This document shows positions 1 to 9,614 of a stretch of DNA of 64,000 bases, one piece after another (positions within the stretch are counted from its first letter, which is position 1; each line of letters starts with the position of its first letter). Both the position numbers and the translations under genes were made by a program. The stretch is from Paracoccus yeei ATCC BAA-599. GTDB lineage: Bacteria; Pseudomonadota; Alphaproteobacteria; Rhodobacterales; Rhodobacteraceae. A model generated the notes under the pieces. That model was not told where the DNA came from. It was given only the letters and a program-made list of their open reading frames with translations, and ran no database searches. The stretch lies in NCBI RefSeq assembly GCF_000622145.1, contig NZ_JHWH01000010.1, positions 136,310 through 200,309 of the forward strand, in the 5' to 3' direction.

Positions 1-671
1 TCCATCAGCTGGTTGGCGGCGCCAAAGATCGTCTTCTCACCGTATTTCTCGAGCAGTTCGACAAAGCGGCGCGCGCCCAGGCGGGCCGAGGCGATCTGCG
101 CCTCGATATCCGCCACCAACTGCCCGGCTGCACGGGAATTGCGGCGGATATAGTTCCACATGGCGTTGTTCGGCTCGCCCTTGCGGTAAAGCTTGGTGCC
201 TGCGAACAGCATGCCTTCGGCATAGACATCGGGCACGTCGATGATCAGGCCCGGAGTCGCCGCGCCGATATCGACGTGGTGCGCGGTGTTTCCGGCAAAG
301 CCCACCAGCCGGCCCTGGAAGAACACCGGCACGACGATGGCCAGGTCGGGGGTGTGGGACGAGCCGTGATAGGGGTGGTTGTGGACGACCGCGTCGCCTT
401 CATACCATTCGCCGTCCTCCAGCGTTTCGGCGATGCCGCGCAGATAACCGGGGATCGAGCCGATATGCATCGGCGTCGATTCCGACTCGCAGAGCGTGTT
501 GAAATCGGTGTCGAACAGGCCCGCGCCCAGATCCTGGCTTTCCCGGATGATCGAGGAAAACGACATCCGGTAAAGCACATGGCCCATTTCCTCGGCAATG
601 GTCTCGAAGGCGCCGCGGACGACCTGCAGCGTGATCGGATCGACCTCGGTGATCTTGCTCATCTGGTTCAT
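1..671 (-). CDS. hyuB: hydantoinase/oxoprolinase B subunit, N-terminal part
   Basis: This is the first ~223 codons of the B subunit of an ATP-dependent hydantoinase/oxoprolinase-type amidohydrolase; the rest lies beyond the window edge. Reading the minus strand gives MNQMSKITEVDPITLQVV at the start, then the family blocks MSFSSIIRESQDLGAGLFD, HNHPYHGSSHTPD and GNTAHHVDIG. Together with HyuA it opens a cyclic amide (5-oxoproline, hydantoin or N-methylhydantoin) using ATP. The start is one base after the hyuA stop and has AAGGGGG about 7 bases upstream, so the subunits are probably translationally coupled. An alternative start three codons later is possible. The substrate cannot be read from the sequence; the neighbouring N-carbamoylsarcosine amidase-like gene favours N-methylhydantoin. 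Confidence 0.9.
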   Translation of the reverse strand, partial: MNQMSKITEVDPITLQVVRGAFETIAEEMGHVLYRMSFSSIIRESQDLGAGLFDTDFNTLCESESTPMHIGSIPGYLRGIAETLEDGEWYEGDAVVHNHPYHGSSHTPDLAIVVPVFFQGRLVGFAGNTAHHVDIGAATPGLIIDVPDVYAEGMLFAGTKLYRKGEPNNAMWNYIRRNSRAAGQLVADIEAQIASARLGARRFVELLEKYGEKTIFGAANQLM

Positions 672-672
672 C

Positions 673-2748
673 TCACGCCCCCTTGCTGATGCGCGTGTTG
701 CCGTAATCCAGCGTCTCGGCCACATAGCCGGGCGGGACCAGGGTGGTGGAATTGTGCTGGACGAGGATCGCCGGCCCCGGCACGCGGTCGCCCGCGAACA
801 GCTTCGTGCGGTCGTAGCGCGGTGTTTCCAGCGTCCGGCCGCAGTCGAAGGTGGTCGGGCGCACGAACATCAGCGCCCGGTCGATCGAGCTGCCGTCGGT
901 GGGCTGCACCTTGGGGATCTCGATCCGGCGCACGCTGGCCGAGCCGATGACCCGCAGCGTGATCAGTTCCACCTCGGCCTTGCGATAGGCATAGCCGTAG
1001 TCCTGTTCATGCGCGTCGTGGAAGCTGTCGATGATGACCTGCTTGTTCTCCTGCGTCAGCGGCCCGTCGGGGAAATCGGCGCGCAGTTCGAAGCCCTGGC
1101 CCTGATAGCGGCATTCGGCGATGATCTTCAGATCCTGCGCCTCGCGCGCGATGCCGTCCGCGTCCAGTTCCTCGTGTACGGCCTGGCACAGCTTTTCGAC
1201 ATTGTTGTTGATGCGAGCGAGTTCCGCGTCGCTTGCCGAGTTCAGGATCAGAATCCCGGCCTCGGTATGTTCGTATTGCAGGTCGGTCTTCAACAGGCCC
1301 ACGGCAGCGGTGATGCCCGGCGCCACCGGCACGACCACGTCGCGGGCGCTGACCGCCTCGGCCAGGGCCACGCCGTGCAGCGGACCCGCGCCGCCGAACG
1401 GCATGATGGAAAATTCCCGAGGGTCGATGCCGCGTGCCACCGAGTTCGACCGGATCGCCAGCGCCATGTTGTTATTGATGATCCTGATGATCCCCAGCGC
1501 CGCGTCGTTGACCGACAGGCCCAGGGGCCGGGCGATCTTTTCCTCGACCGCCTTGCGGGCCAGGTCCGCGTCCAGCCGCAGGTCGCCACCAAGCGCCATG
1601 TCGGGGTCGAGGCGTCCCAGCACAATCTGCGCGTCGGTTACGGTCGGCTCATCGCCGCCGCGGCCATAGCAGGCCGGTCCCGGCTCGGACCCGGCCGAGC
1701 GCGGGCCGACGTTGAAGCCGCCGGCGTCGTCGATGAAGGCGACCGAGCCGCCGCCAGCGCCGATGGTCACCAGGTCGATCATCGGCGTCAGCACCGGATA
1801 GCCCGAGACATAGGTGTCGCGCTGGTTCATGATCTTTAGCTGCCCGCCGGGGATGGTCGAGATGTCGGCCGAGGTGCCGCCGATGTCGACGGTGATGATG
1901 TTGGGCGTGCCGGCCATCTGGCCCTCGGACGCACCGCCGATGACGCCGCCGGCCGGGCCGGACATCAGGATGCGGATCGGGCGTCGCGCGCAGGATTCGA
2001 CGGTCGAGACACCGCCGTTCGACTGCATGATGCGCAGTTTCGAGGTAACGCCCGCCTCGCGTAGCCGCGCATCCAGATCGCGCAGATAATAGGCGGTCTT
2101 GGGGCCGACATAGCAGTTCATCGCGGCGGTCGAGAAGCGTTCGTATTCCCGCATGACCCGCGCCAGTTCCGACGACATGGTGACATAGGCGCCGGGAATT
2201 TCTTCCAGCACGATCTCCTTGGCGCGGGCCTCGTGGGCGTCGTTCAGGAAACTGAACATGAAGCCGATCACGACCGAGCCGATGCCGCGCTTGCGAAACA
2301 ACGCGCAGGCGTCGCGCACGGCCTGTTCGTCCAGCGGCTCGGCGATTTCGCCCGTCGGCGGCAGGATGCGCTCGCGCACGGCGATGCGGTTGCGGCGCTT
2401 GACCAGCGGCTGGCTTTGCCAGGGCACGTCGAAGTGCAGGCTGAAGTTATAGGGCCGCTTGTGGCGCCCGATATGCAGGATATCGCGGAAGCCGTGGGTG
2501 GTGATCATCCCGCATTCCGCGCCGTTGTGCTCGATGGTGATGTTCGTCGCGGTGGTGGTGCCGTGGACGATGGTCTCGACCTCGGACGGGTCGATCCCCG
2601 CCTGGTCGCAGATGCCCCTGACGCCCTGCACCACGCCGATCGACTGGTTCTTCAGCGTGGTCGGAACCTTGTGGTAAAAGACCCCCTTTGCGCATTCGAG
2701 GACAAGATCGGTATTCGTCCCGCCCACATCGACGCCAATCCTGGCCAT
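673..2748 (-). CDS. hyuA: hydantoinase/oxoprolinase A subunit
   Basis: A 691-residue A subunit of the ATP-dependent hydantoinase/oxoprolinase family, the ATP-binding partner of HyuB. The actin-like nucleotide-binding fold shows as GVDVGGTNTD at residues 5-14, HGTT at 62-65, SGPAGG at 263-268 and DIGGTSADIS at 288-297; length is normal for HyuA. The start was chosen at MARIGVDVGG because GAGAGG lies just upstream and the conserved phosphate-binding loop begins there; the frame is open further upstream without homology. It is second in the order csh-hyuA-hyuB. In known N-methylhydantoin amidohydrolases this pair makes N-carbamoylsarcosine, the substrate expected of the preceding gene product. 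The family call is secure; the substrate is inferred. Confidence 0.93.
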   Translation of the reverse strand: MARIGVDVGGTNTDLVLECAKGVFYHKVPTTLKNQSIGVVQGVRGICDQAGIDPSEVETIVHGTTTATNITIEHNGAECGMITTHGFRDILHIGRHKRPYNFSLHFDVPWQSQPLVKRRNRIAVRERILPPTGEIAEPLDEQAVRDACALFRKRGIGSVVIGFMFSFLNDAHEARAKEIVLEEIPGAYVTMSSELARVMREYERFSTAAMNCYVGPKTAYYLRDLDARLREAGVTSKLRIMQSNGGVSTVESCARRPIRILMSGPAGGVIGGASEGQMAGTPNIITVDIGGTSADISTIPGGQLKIMNQRDTYVSGYPVLTPMIDLVTIGAGGGSVAFIDDAGGFNVGPRSAGSEPGPACYGRGGDEPTVTDAQIVLGRLDPDMALGGDLRLDADLARKAVEEKIARPLGLSVNDAALGIIRIINNNMALAIRSNSVARGIDPREFSIMPFGGAGPLHGVALAEAVSARDVVVPVAPGITAAVGLLKTDLQYEHTEAGILILNSASDAELARINNNVEKLCQAVHEELDADGIAREAQDLKIIAECRYQGQGFELRADFPDGPLTQENKQVIIDSFHDAHEQDYGYAYRKAEVELITLRVIGSASVRRIEIPKVQPTDGSSIDRALMFVRPTTFDCGRTLETPRYDRTKLFAGDRVPGPAILVQHNSTTLVPPGYVAETLDYGNTRISKGA

Positions 2749-2794
2749 GTGACACCTCTCTGTTGGTTGGCTCGCGCCCGTCTTCGCGGCGCTG

Positions 2795-2826
2795 AAAAAA
2801 GGCGCCGGCCGCAAGGGACCGGCGCC
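2795..2826 (-). terminator. intrinsic terminator-like hairpin between the amidase gene and hyuA
   Basis: On the minus strand GGCGCCGG pairs perfectly with CCGGCGCC across a 10-base loop, and the second arm is followed directly by six T residues. It sits in the 86-base gap after the amidase stop and before the hyuA ribosome-binding site, so it should end or attenuate transcripts of the first gene and reduce hyuAB expression relative to it. Confidence 0.7.
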
Positions 2827-2834
2827 AGTTGGGG

Positions 2835-3557
2835 TTATTCCGCCGCCATCTTCTGGGCGCCGAGGCCGTCGATATAGGCCACGCATTCATCGACGGTGTG
2901 GACGTCGCCGAACTTGGCGTCGATGTCGAACAGGTTCCAGGCCACCGCGCCCGGCACACGGTCACCGATGGCTTCCTTGACCGCGATGGTGCGGAAGCCG
3001 TCCGCGATACCGTCGCAGATCGTCTGGCGCACGCAGGCGCAGGCGGTCACACCGGTGACCAGGATGGTATCCACGCCGTTCGCGCGCAGGATGCCCGCCA
3101 GCTCGGTGCCGTGAAAGGACGAGGCGCGCTTTTTCAGCAGCGTGTATTCGCCGTCAATGGGCGCGATGCGGCTGTCGATGGCCCACAGGTCCTTGTCCTT
3201 GATGTCCACCACATCGACCGGGATCTTGTTGTGCCACAGGCCCATGTCGGTGAAATCGGCGTTGCGGTCAGTGATCTCGTAGGCCGTGGTGACATGGACG
3301 ACCGGCAGGCCGGCGGCGCGGAACGCCTTCAGCAGCTTCTGCATGCCGGGGATGATCTCGTTGTCCATCTTCTCCTGGTCGCAGGTGAAGGGGTTGCCCG
3401 GGCGGGTCCAGGCATTCGCCAGATCGACGCTGACCAGGGCCGGACGCTTTCCGAAGCCGACGCGGCGCTGGAAGCCGCGCTCCTTGTAAAGTTTGGTCGC
3501 GGTGTCGAAGGCTTCCTGCAGCAGGCGGTCCAGTTCCTTGGTGTCCACTTCGCTCAT
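2835..3557 (-). CDS. N-carbamoylsarcosine amidase-like cysteine hydrolase
   Basis: A 240-residue member of the isochorismatase-like cysteine hydrolase fold, closest by recall to N-carbamoylsarcosine amidohydrolase, which releases sarcosine, CO2 and ammonia. The catalytic triad is visible: Asp45 in SVDLANAW, Lys142 in LLKKRASSF and the nucleophile Cys175 in GVTACACVRQT. The helical N-terminal extension before the fold also suits this subgroup. The start MSEVDTKEL has AAGGA about 10 bases upstream. It is the first gene of a cluster with hyuA-hyuB and divergent from a LysR regulator, the order expected for creatinine/N-methylhydantoin breakdown. Other ureido-acid hydrolases share the fold, so the exact substrate is an inference from neighbours. 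Confidence 0.82.
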   Translation of the reverse strand: MSEVDTKELDRLLQEAFDTATKLYKERGFQRRVGFGKRPALVSVDLANAWTRPGNPFTCDQEKMDNEIIPGMQKLLKAFRAAGLPVVHVTTAYEITDRNADFTDMGLWHNKIPVDVVDIKDKDLWAIDSRIAPIDGEYTLLKKRASSFHGTELAGILRANGVDTILVTGVTACACVRQTICDGIADGFRTIAVKEAIGDRVPGAVAWNLFDIDAKFGDVHTVDECVAYIDGLGAQKMAAE

Positions 3558-3584
3558 GATCGAGATCCTTGTCTGGGTAAGAAA

Positions 3585-3600
3585 GGCGCAGCGCTGCGCC
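3585..3600. promoter_or_regulatory. 16-bp perfect palindrome in the leader of the amidase gene
   Basis: GGCGCAGCGCTGCGCC is perfectly self-complementary and lies 28 bases upstream of the amidase start codon, in its presumed 5' leader. It could be a protein-binding site or fold in RNA near the ribosome-binding site. Its role is unknown; GC-rich palindromes of this size also arise by chance in such DNA. Confidence 0.35.
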
Positions 3601-3686
3601 GGGTATCCGAGCCGCCGGCATCCATCGTCCGCCGCTCTGAGGGGCATATTCCGCGTTTCCTTGACCCGGGGGAAATGGCGTGTCAG

Positions 3687-3716
3687 CAATTATTCATGCA
3701 CCAGATGCATCAATTG
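3687..3716. promoter_or_regulatory. candidate LysR operator between divergent genes
   Basis: An AT-rich dyad stands out in the GC-rich gap between the amidase gene and the LysR gene. ATGCA and TGCAT flank a 5-base centre at 3696-3710, and an outer CAATT / AATTG pair extends the symmetry. The core fits the T-N11-A form of LysR-type sites. It begins 15 bases upstream of the LysR start, a usual place for autoregulation plus control of the divergent operon. Confidence 0.5.
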
Positions 3717-3730
3717 TAAGGCGCCGTTTC

Positions 3731-4627
3731 ATGAGCGATCATTCCGGCATCGAGAATGTCCATTCCTTCATCACCCTCGCCCAGGAACTCAGCTTTCGCC
3801 GCGCCGCCGAGCGCCTGCATCTGGACCAGTCGGCGCTGAGCCGACGCATCCAGAAGCTTGAAGTTACACTAGGCTTTCGGCTTTTAGAGCGGACCACGCG
3901 CGAGGTCCGGCTGACCCAGGCCGGGCGCAGCTTCTATGACGACAACGCCGACCTGCTGCGCGGCTACGAATCGTCGATCCAGTTGGCCCGGCGCATCGCC
4001 GAGGGCAAGCTGGGCGCGCTGAACGTCGGCTATATGGCCTTCGCGGCCACCGAATTGATGCCTGCCGCGGTGGCGCGGTTCCGACAGGCGCATCCCGAGG
4101 TCGACCTGAAGATCCGCTATATCCGCACCCAGGGCCAGAAGATCGCCCTGGCCAATGACGAGATCGACCTGGGCTACATGATCGGGCCGTTCGATCACTC
4201 GGATTATCACAGCCTGACGCTCTCGCTCGAACCGCTCTATGTGGTGACGCCGCGCAACCATGCGCTGCTGCGCCTGCCGGTGGTCACGCCCGCGGACCTG
4301 GCGAGCCAGGACATTATCCTGGGCGATACCCATGAATGGGAGGAATACCGCTGGCGCCTGGCCAATCTGTTCAGCGCCGAGGGCATATCGCTGAACATCA
4401 CCATCGAGGCTTCGAACACCCTGGCCCTGCTGGGCCTGGTCGCGGCTGGGCTGGGCGTGACCGTCTATCCCGAAAGCCTGATCGGATTTCTGGGCCGCAG
4501 CGTCGAGGTGCGCCCGATCATCCACCCGCAGTTCCGCATCAGCACCGTCCTGGCCTGGAAACGGTCGAACCGGTCGCGCCAGGTCCGCGAATTCGTGGAG
4601 GTCGCCAAGCTGGCCGGGATGCGCTAG
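3731..4627 (+). CDS. LysR-family transcriptional regulator, divergent from csh-hyuAB
   Basis: A 298-residue LysR-type regulator. The N-terminal winged helix-turn-helix is clear (FRRAAERLHLDQSALSRRIQ at about residues 22-41, then LEVTLGFRLLERTTREVRLT), followed by a periplasmic-binding-protein-like effector domain beginning GKLGALNVGYM. The start MSDHSGIENVHSF was chosen as the first ATG that gives the normal distance to the helix-turn-helix; the reading frame is open 17 codons further upstream. It is transcribed away from the N-carbamoylsarcosine amidase/hydantoinase genes and probably controls them in response to a pathway compound. The ligand is unknown. It is convergent with the next LysR gene, with only three bases between the stop codons. 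Confidence 0.93.
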   Translation: MSDHSGIENVHSFITLAQELSFRRAAERLHLDQSALSRRIQKLEVTLGFRLLERTTREVRLTQAGRSFYDDNADLLRGYESSIQLARRIAEGKLGALNVGYMAFAATELMPAAVARFRQAHPEVDLKIRYIRTQGQKIALANDEIDLGYMIGPFDHSDYHSLTLSLEPLYVVTPRNHALLRLPVVTPADLASQDIILGDTHEWEEYRWRLANLFSAEGISLNITIEASNTLALLGLVAAGLGVTVYPESLIGFLGRSVEVRPIIHPQFRISTVLAWKRSNRSRQVREFVEVAKLAGMR

Positions 4628-4630
4628 TGC

Positions 4631-5554
4631 TCAGGGAAGGGCCGGAACGCTGTTCCGGCCTTGAGTCCGCAGGAATTTAAGGAAGGTTTCCAGCACCTCC
4701 GACCTGTTCGTGCGGTCCCAGACTGCGGTGACCGGCAGCTTGTTGGTCACATCCCGCAGCGGGCGCACGGCGACGCCCAGGCGCGGCAGGTTGCCGACGC
4801 AGCTGGAATAGATCGTGACCCCCACCCCCGCGACCACCAGCCCGAAGATGCCTTCGCTGTTCGACGCCTCCAGCACGATGTTCGGAAAGAACCCTCGGCT
4901 GCGGCATTCCGCGAACAGCCTGCTGCGGAAGGCGGCCCAGTTGTCGCCGGTGCCCAGCACGAAAGGCTCGTCCGCCAATTGCGCCAGCGTCAGGGACGGT
5001 TGGGCGCAAAGCGGGTGGGAACTGGGCAGCAGCGCGACATAGTCGTCCTGGTCGAAGATCATCTGCCGGGTCGTCTTGTGCTCGAAAGGCCCGATCATGA
5101 AGCCGATGTCGATGCTTTGCTGCAGCAGCGCGACGTGCTGGAGGGTGGTCGGCATGAAGATCAGGTCCAGCCGGATGTCGGGATGCGCGCTGGCGAAATC
5201 GCGCAGCACATGTGGCAGGTGGCCGTTGATGGCGAAATCGGTATAGGCGATTCGCAATTCGCCCCGGATGCCACGCGCGGCATGGCGGGCCCGGTTGATG
5301 GCCCGGTCGATCTGGCCTTCCACAGTAGCGATCTCGGACAGGAAGGCCTTGCCCGCTGCCGTCAGTTCCACCCGGCGGGTGGTGCGCAACAGCAGGGGCA
5401 CGCCCACCTCGGCCTCAAGCTGCTGGATGATCTTGGTCAGGGCGGGTTGCGCGATATGCAGCGCATCCGCCGCGCGGCCGAAATGCAGTTCGTTTCCGAC
5501 TGCCGAAAAAGCGCGCAGATGACGAAGGTCCAAGCCCATGGCACGGCTCATCAT
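4631..5554 (-). CDS. LysR-family transcriptional regulator, divergent from the ABC/dipeptidase operon
   Basis: A LysR-type regulator of about 307 residues. The DNA-binding part reads LRHLRAFSAVGNELHFGRAA, then LHIAQPALTKIIQQLE and LLLRTTRRVELTAAG; the effector domain follows from GIRGELRIAYTDF. Three nearby ATGs (5554, 5551, 5539) are all possible because none has a clear Shine-Dalgarno sequence; the first is reported. It is divergent from the binding-protein/permease/ATPase/dipeptidase operon, so it most likely regulates that operon. It resembles the neighbouring LysR protein in its effector domain (both carry an IGPF motif), suggesting that the two may sense related compounds. Confidence 0.92.
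   Translation of the reverse strand: MMSRAMGLDLRHLRAFSAVGNELHFGRAADALHIAQPALTKIIQQLEAEVGVPLLLRTTRRVELTAAGKAFLSEIATVEGQIDRAINRARHAARGIRGELRIAYTDFAINGHLPHVLRDFASAHPDIRLDLIFMPTTLQHVALLQQSIDIGFMIGPFEHKTTRQMIFDQDDYVALLPSSHPLCAQPSLTLAQLADEPFVLGTGDNWAAFRSRLFAECRSRGFFPNIVLEASNSEGIFGLVVAGVGVTIYSSCVGNLPRLGVAVRPLRDVTNKLPVTAVWDRTNRSEVLETFLKFLRTQGRNSVPALP
4640..4660. terminator. hairpin at the convergent ends of the two LysR genes
   Basis: GGCCGGAAC and GTTCCGGCC form a perfect 9-bp stem with a 3-base loop, 12 bases after the stop of the plus-strand LysR gene and inside the last codons of the minus-strand one. There is no T-run, so it is a terminator-like hairpin or RNA 3' end at best. Confidence 0.45.
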
Positions 5555-5584
5555 TGATAACTTGTAGGAAATAATAAAGTGCAA

Positions 5585-5601
5585 ATTGATATTTTACAAA
5601 T
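5585..5601. promoter_or_regulatory. candidate LysR site in an AT-rich divergent promoter region
   Basis: The 131-base gap between the LysR gene and the binding-protein gene is much richer in A and T than its surroundings. Within it ATTGATATTTTACAAAT is an imperfect dyad of the ATN11AT / T-N11-A type bound by LysR regulators. The exact site and the promoter elements cannot be fixed by eye. Confidence 0.3.
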
Positions 5602-5685
5602 GGCGAATCGTCCTGCATCGTTTGTGAAACATCCAAAAGACGCAGGGCCAACGAAGCCCGCCACACAACAGGGAGATTGCCCATC

Positions 5686-6750
5686 ATGGCAAGCCGTATC
5701 ATCGATTCCGCAACATTCTCACGCCGCAGCACGCTGGGCCTTTTGCTCGGCGGCGTGGCCGCAGCCGCCATCGCGCCGCGCAGGGGCTGGGCTGCCAGCG
5801 GCACGGTCGTGGTGTCGAACTGGGGCGGCGACTGGAACGACCGCACGGTCCGATACGTGGAAAAGCCGCTGCTCGAGGACAAGGGCTTCAGCATCGTCCG
5901 CGACCTAGGGACCGAACCCGAGCGCAAGGCCAAGCTGATCAGCGAAAAGCGCATCCGCCGCGCCTCGGCCGACGTGATCCATATCAACAGCTCGGACGCC
6001 TTCGAATTGCAGAAGCAGGGGGTGGTCGCCGAACTGGATACAGCGCGCATCCCGAATTACGCCGATACCGCCCCGGAACTGCAAAGCCCCTATTTCGTCC
6101 CTTGGCTCTATAGCGGCGTGGTCATCATCTATGACACCACCAAAGTATCCGAGCCGCCGAAATCCTATGCCGAGCTTTGGGATCCGAAATGGGCGGGCAA
6201 GGTCGGACTGACCAACCAGCTTTACTTCAACTACATGATGATGGCCGGGCTGGTCGAAAAGGGTGACATGACCAGTGTCGAGGATGGTAAGGCCCGCCTG
6301 GAACGTCTGGTCGCGGACAGCAAGCCGCGTCTTTACGCCGCCCACCAGCAGTTGCAGGCCGGGCTGGCCAACGGCGAGGTCGAGATCGCCGTGAACTACA
6401 AGGCACGCGGGCTGCAATGGGCGCATGACGGGCTGCCGTTGGCTATCCAGTATCCCGAGGAAGGCGCCATCGCCGTGACCTTCGGGGCCTGCCTGACGCA
6501 GTTCGCCGCCAACCCCGACGCGGGTTATGCCTATCTGGACGCCATGCTGGATCCGCAGGCCATGGCGGGCCTGGCCGAGGCCAGCTTCTATGCCCCCGCC
6601 AACACCAAGGCCGCGCTGTCGGATGACTTGCGCCAACTTGTCGATTTCTCGGCCGAGGAGCGGGCGAAGATGCGTTTCCTCGACTTCGACTATGTGGCGC
6701 AGAACACCGCCGCTTGGCTGGAATGGTGGAACAAGTCCTTCGCCGTCTGA
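5686..6750 (+). CDS. ABC transporter periplasmic substrate-binding protein (PotD-like)
   Basis: A 354-residue extracellular solute-binding protein of the spermidine/putrescine/opine class. The N-terminus carries a twin-arginine type signal (SRRSTLGLLLGG around residues 12-23, with a hydrophobic stretch ending near WAAS), implying export in folded form. The mature part has the family blocks VVVSNWGGDWND, FVPWLYSGVVIIYDT and SYAELWDPKWAGKVG. The start follows GGGAGA by 9 bases; an in-frame TTG three codons earlier is less likely. It is the first gene of a five-gene operon with two permeases, an ATPase and an M19 peptidase. The ligand is not visible; the local enzymes suggest a nitrogenous compound such as a hydantoin, creatinine or a small peptide-like amide. 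Confidence 0.9.
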   Translation: MASRIIDSATFSRRSTLGLLLGGVAAAAIAPRRGWAASGTVVVSNWGGDWNDRTVRYVEKPLLEDKGFSIVRDLGTEPERKAKLISEKRIRRASADVIHINSSDAFELQKQGVVAELDTARIPNYADTAPELQSPYFVPWLYSGVVIIYDTTKVSEPPKSYAELWDPKWAGKVGLTNQLYFNYMMMAGLVEKGDMTSVEDGKARLERLVADSKPRLYAAHQQLQAGLANGEVEIAVNYKARGLQWAHDGLPLAIQYPEEGAIAVTFGACLTQFAANPDAGYAYLDAMLDPQAMAGLAEASFYAPANTKAALSDDLRQLVDFSAEERAKMRFLDFDYVAQNTAAWLEWWNKSFAV

Positions 6751-6793
6751 ACCGCACGCTTGCTCCAATCCGCCCTTGCATGAGAGAACCTGC

Positions 6794-7702
6794 ATGAGCA
6801 TGACCGAGATGGCAGTAGATCCGGCCCCGCCGCCCACCCCTGCCGGCACGCCCCGGCGCCTGGGCGCCCCCTGGCTCAGCGCACCGGCAATGATCTTCGT
6901 GGCGCTTGGCCTGCTAGCACCTCTGGCCCTGATGCTACGCAACAGCCTGAACCGCTATGATCCGGCCGAGCTGATGATCAGCGCGGTCACGGCCGAGAAT
7001 TACATCAAGTTCTTCGGCGATGCCTTCTATCAAGAGGTCCTGTGGCGCACGATCGGCATCTCGGCCCTGTCCACGGCGATCTGCCTGGCCGCCGGAATTC
7101 CGCTGGCCTATTTCCTGGCCCGCCATGTGGCGCCCGGCGCCAAGCGCGCGCTGCTGCTGGCGATCCTTGTGCCGCTGTTGATCGGGAACGCGGTCAGGAC
7201 ATCGGCCTGGATGCTGATCCTGAACGACCAAGGCGTGCTGGCGGCCTTTCTGCGCCTGTTCGGCTGGGACGGGCAGCTGGGGCTGATGTATTCCTCGGCG
7301 GGGGTCACCATCGGCCTGGTCTCGGTCCTGTTGCCGTTCATGGTCATCACCCTGAATAGTGTCTTCGAATCCATCGACCAGAACCTTGAGGACGCGGGTC
7401 AGAGCCTGGGCGCGGGCCACCTGACGGTGATGCGCCGGATCGTGCTGCCGCTGGCGATGCCCGGCATCCTCGCGGGCAGCGTCCTGTGCTTCATCCTGTC
7501 GATGAATGCCTATGCCACGCCCGTGCTGATCGGCGGGCCGACATTCCACATGATGGCGCCGACCGTCTATCAGCAGATCGCCAAGGTGATGAACTGGCCC
7601 TTCGGCGCGGCCCTAGCCTTCATCCTGATGGCCGTGACGCTGATCCTGACAGTGGGCGTGTCGGTCCTGGTCCAGCGCCGCTATCGGAAATGGAGCGAGT
7701 GA
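6794..7702 (+). CDS. ABC transporter permease (PotB-like)
   Basis: A 302-residue inner-membrane permease with about six hydrophobic segments and the binding-protein-dependent transport signature, visible in EDAGQSLGAGHLTVMRRIVLP, where the EAA-type loop contacts the ATPase. The N-terminus before the first membrane helix (LSAPAMIFVALGLLAPLALM) is Pro-rich. A second ATG two codons downstream is an alternative start. It lies 43 bases after the binding protein and its stop overlaps the next start (TGATG), so it is translated together with the second permease. Class and partners match polyamine/opine-type importers; substrate unknown. Confidence 0.9.
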   Translation: MSMTEMAVDPAPPPTPAGTPRRLGAPWLSAPAMIFVALGLLAPLALMLRNSLNRYDPAELMISAVTAENYIKFFGDAFYQEVLWRTIGISALSTAICLAAGIPLAYFLARHVAPGAKRALLLAILVPLLIGNAVRTSAWMLILNDQGVLAAFLRLFGWDGQLGLMYSSAGVTIGLVSVLLPFMVITLNSVFESIDQNLEDAGQSLGAGHLTVMRRIVLPLAMPGILAGSVLCFILSMNAYATPVLIGGPTFHMMAPTVYQQIAKVMNWPFGAALAFILMAVTLILTVGVSVLVQRRYRKWSE

Positions 7703-8514
7703 TGCCCGCACAGTCACGCGCCATCCGCCGGGGTTACGCCGCCTTTGCCGTGCTGGCCATCGGCTTCATCACCCTGCCTTTGGTCTTCATCGTCTGGATG
7801 AGCTTCTTTTCCAACAAGATCCTGTCCTTTCCGCCGCAGGGCTATACGCTGGACTGGTATCTGCGCGCATGGGAGCTGTCGGATTTCCGCAACGGCTTCT
7901 TCCTCAGCATCCGGACCAGCCTGATCGCCACCGGCATCGCCTTGGCCCTGGGCCTGCCGGCCAGCTTTGCCCTGGCTCGGACCCGCTTCAAGGGGCGCGA
8001 GGCGATCAACACGGTGCTGATGTCGCCAATGATCGTGCCCGGCATCGTCGGCGGCAGCGCGCTGTTCGTGTTCTTCCTGGAGGTGGAGTTCCTGACCGGC
8101 TGGCGCATCGCCGGGACCAGCGCAGGCCTGCTGGTCGCCCATGGACTGATCGCGCTGCCCTGGATGATCAGGCTGGTCACCACAGCGTTGATCTCGGTCA
8201 ACCCTTCGGTCGAAGAGGCGGCGCGCAGCCTGGGGGCGGGACCGTTGACGGTATTCTGGCGCATCACCCTGCCGGTCATCAAACCGGGCGTGATCGCCGG
8301 GTCCCTGTTCGCCTTTATCAACTCTTTCATCGATCTGGAAAAATCGCTGTTCCTGGTCGGACCTAACAGCACGACCTTGCAGATCGCGCTGATCAACTAC
8401 CTGGAATGGAATTTCGACCCGACCATCGGCGCCGTCGCCACCGTGCAGATCGCCCTAGTGACGGCCCTGCTGATCGTCACCGACCGCTATGTCAAGCTCA
8501 GCCGCGCCTTCTGA
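7702..8514 (+). CDS. ABC transporter permease (PotC-like)
   Basis: A 270-residue second permease of the same importer. It has hydrophobic segments from the start (AAFAVLAIGFITLPLVFIVW) and the cytoplasmic EAA loop as VEEAARSLGAGPLTVFWRI near the C-terminal third. Length and order (PotB-like, then PotC-like, then ATPase) match polyamine-type systems. Its ATG overlaps the stop of the first permease by one base, and the ATPase begins 11 bases after its stop, so it belongs to one transcript. Confidence 0.9.
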   Translation: MPAQSRAIRRGYAAFAVLAIGFITLPLVFIVWMSFFSNKILSFPPQGYTLDWYLRAWELSDFRNGFFLSIRTSLIATGIALALGLPASFALARTRFKGREAINTVLMSPMIVPGIVGGSALFVFFLEVEFLTGWRIAGTSAGLLVAHGLIALPWMIRLVTTALISVNPSVEEAARSLGAGPLTVFWRITLPVIKPGVIAGSLFAFINSFIDLEKSLFLVGPNSTTLQIALINYLEWNFDPTIGAVATVQIALVTALLIVTDRYVKLSRAF

Positions 8515-8525
8515 AAGGATAAGCC

Positions 8526-9596
<1,071 letters not shown>

Positions 9597-9614
9597 ACCG
9601 AACAGGAGAAGACG

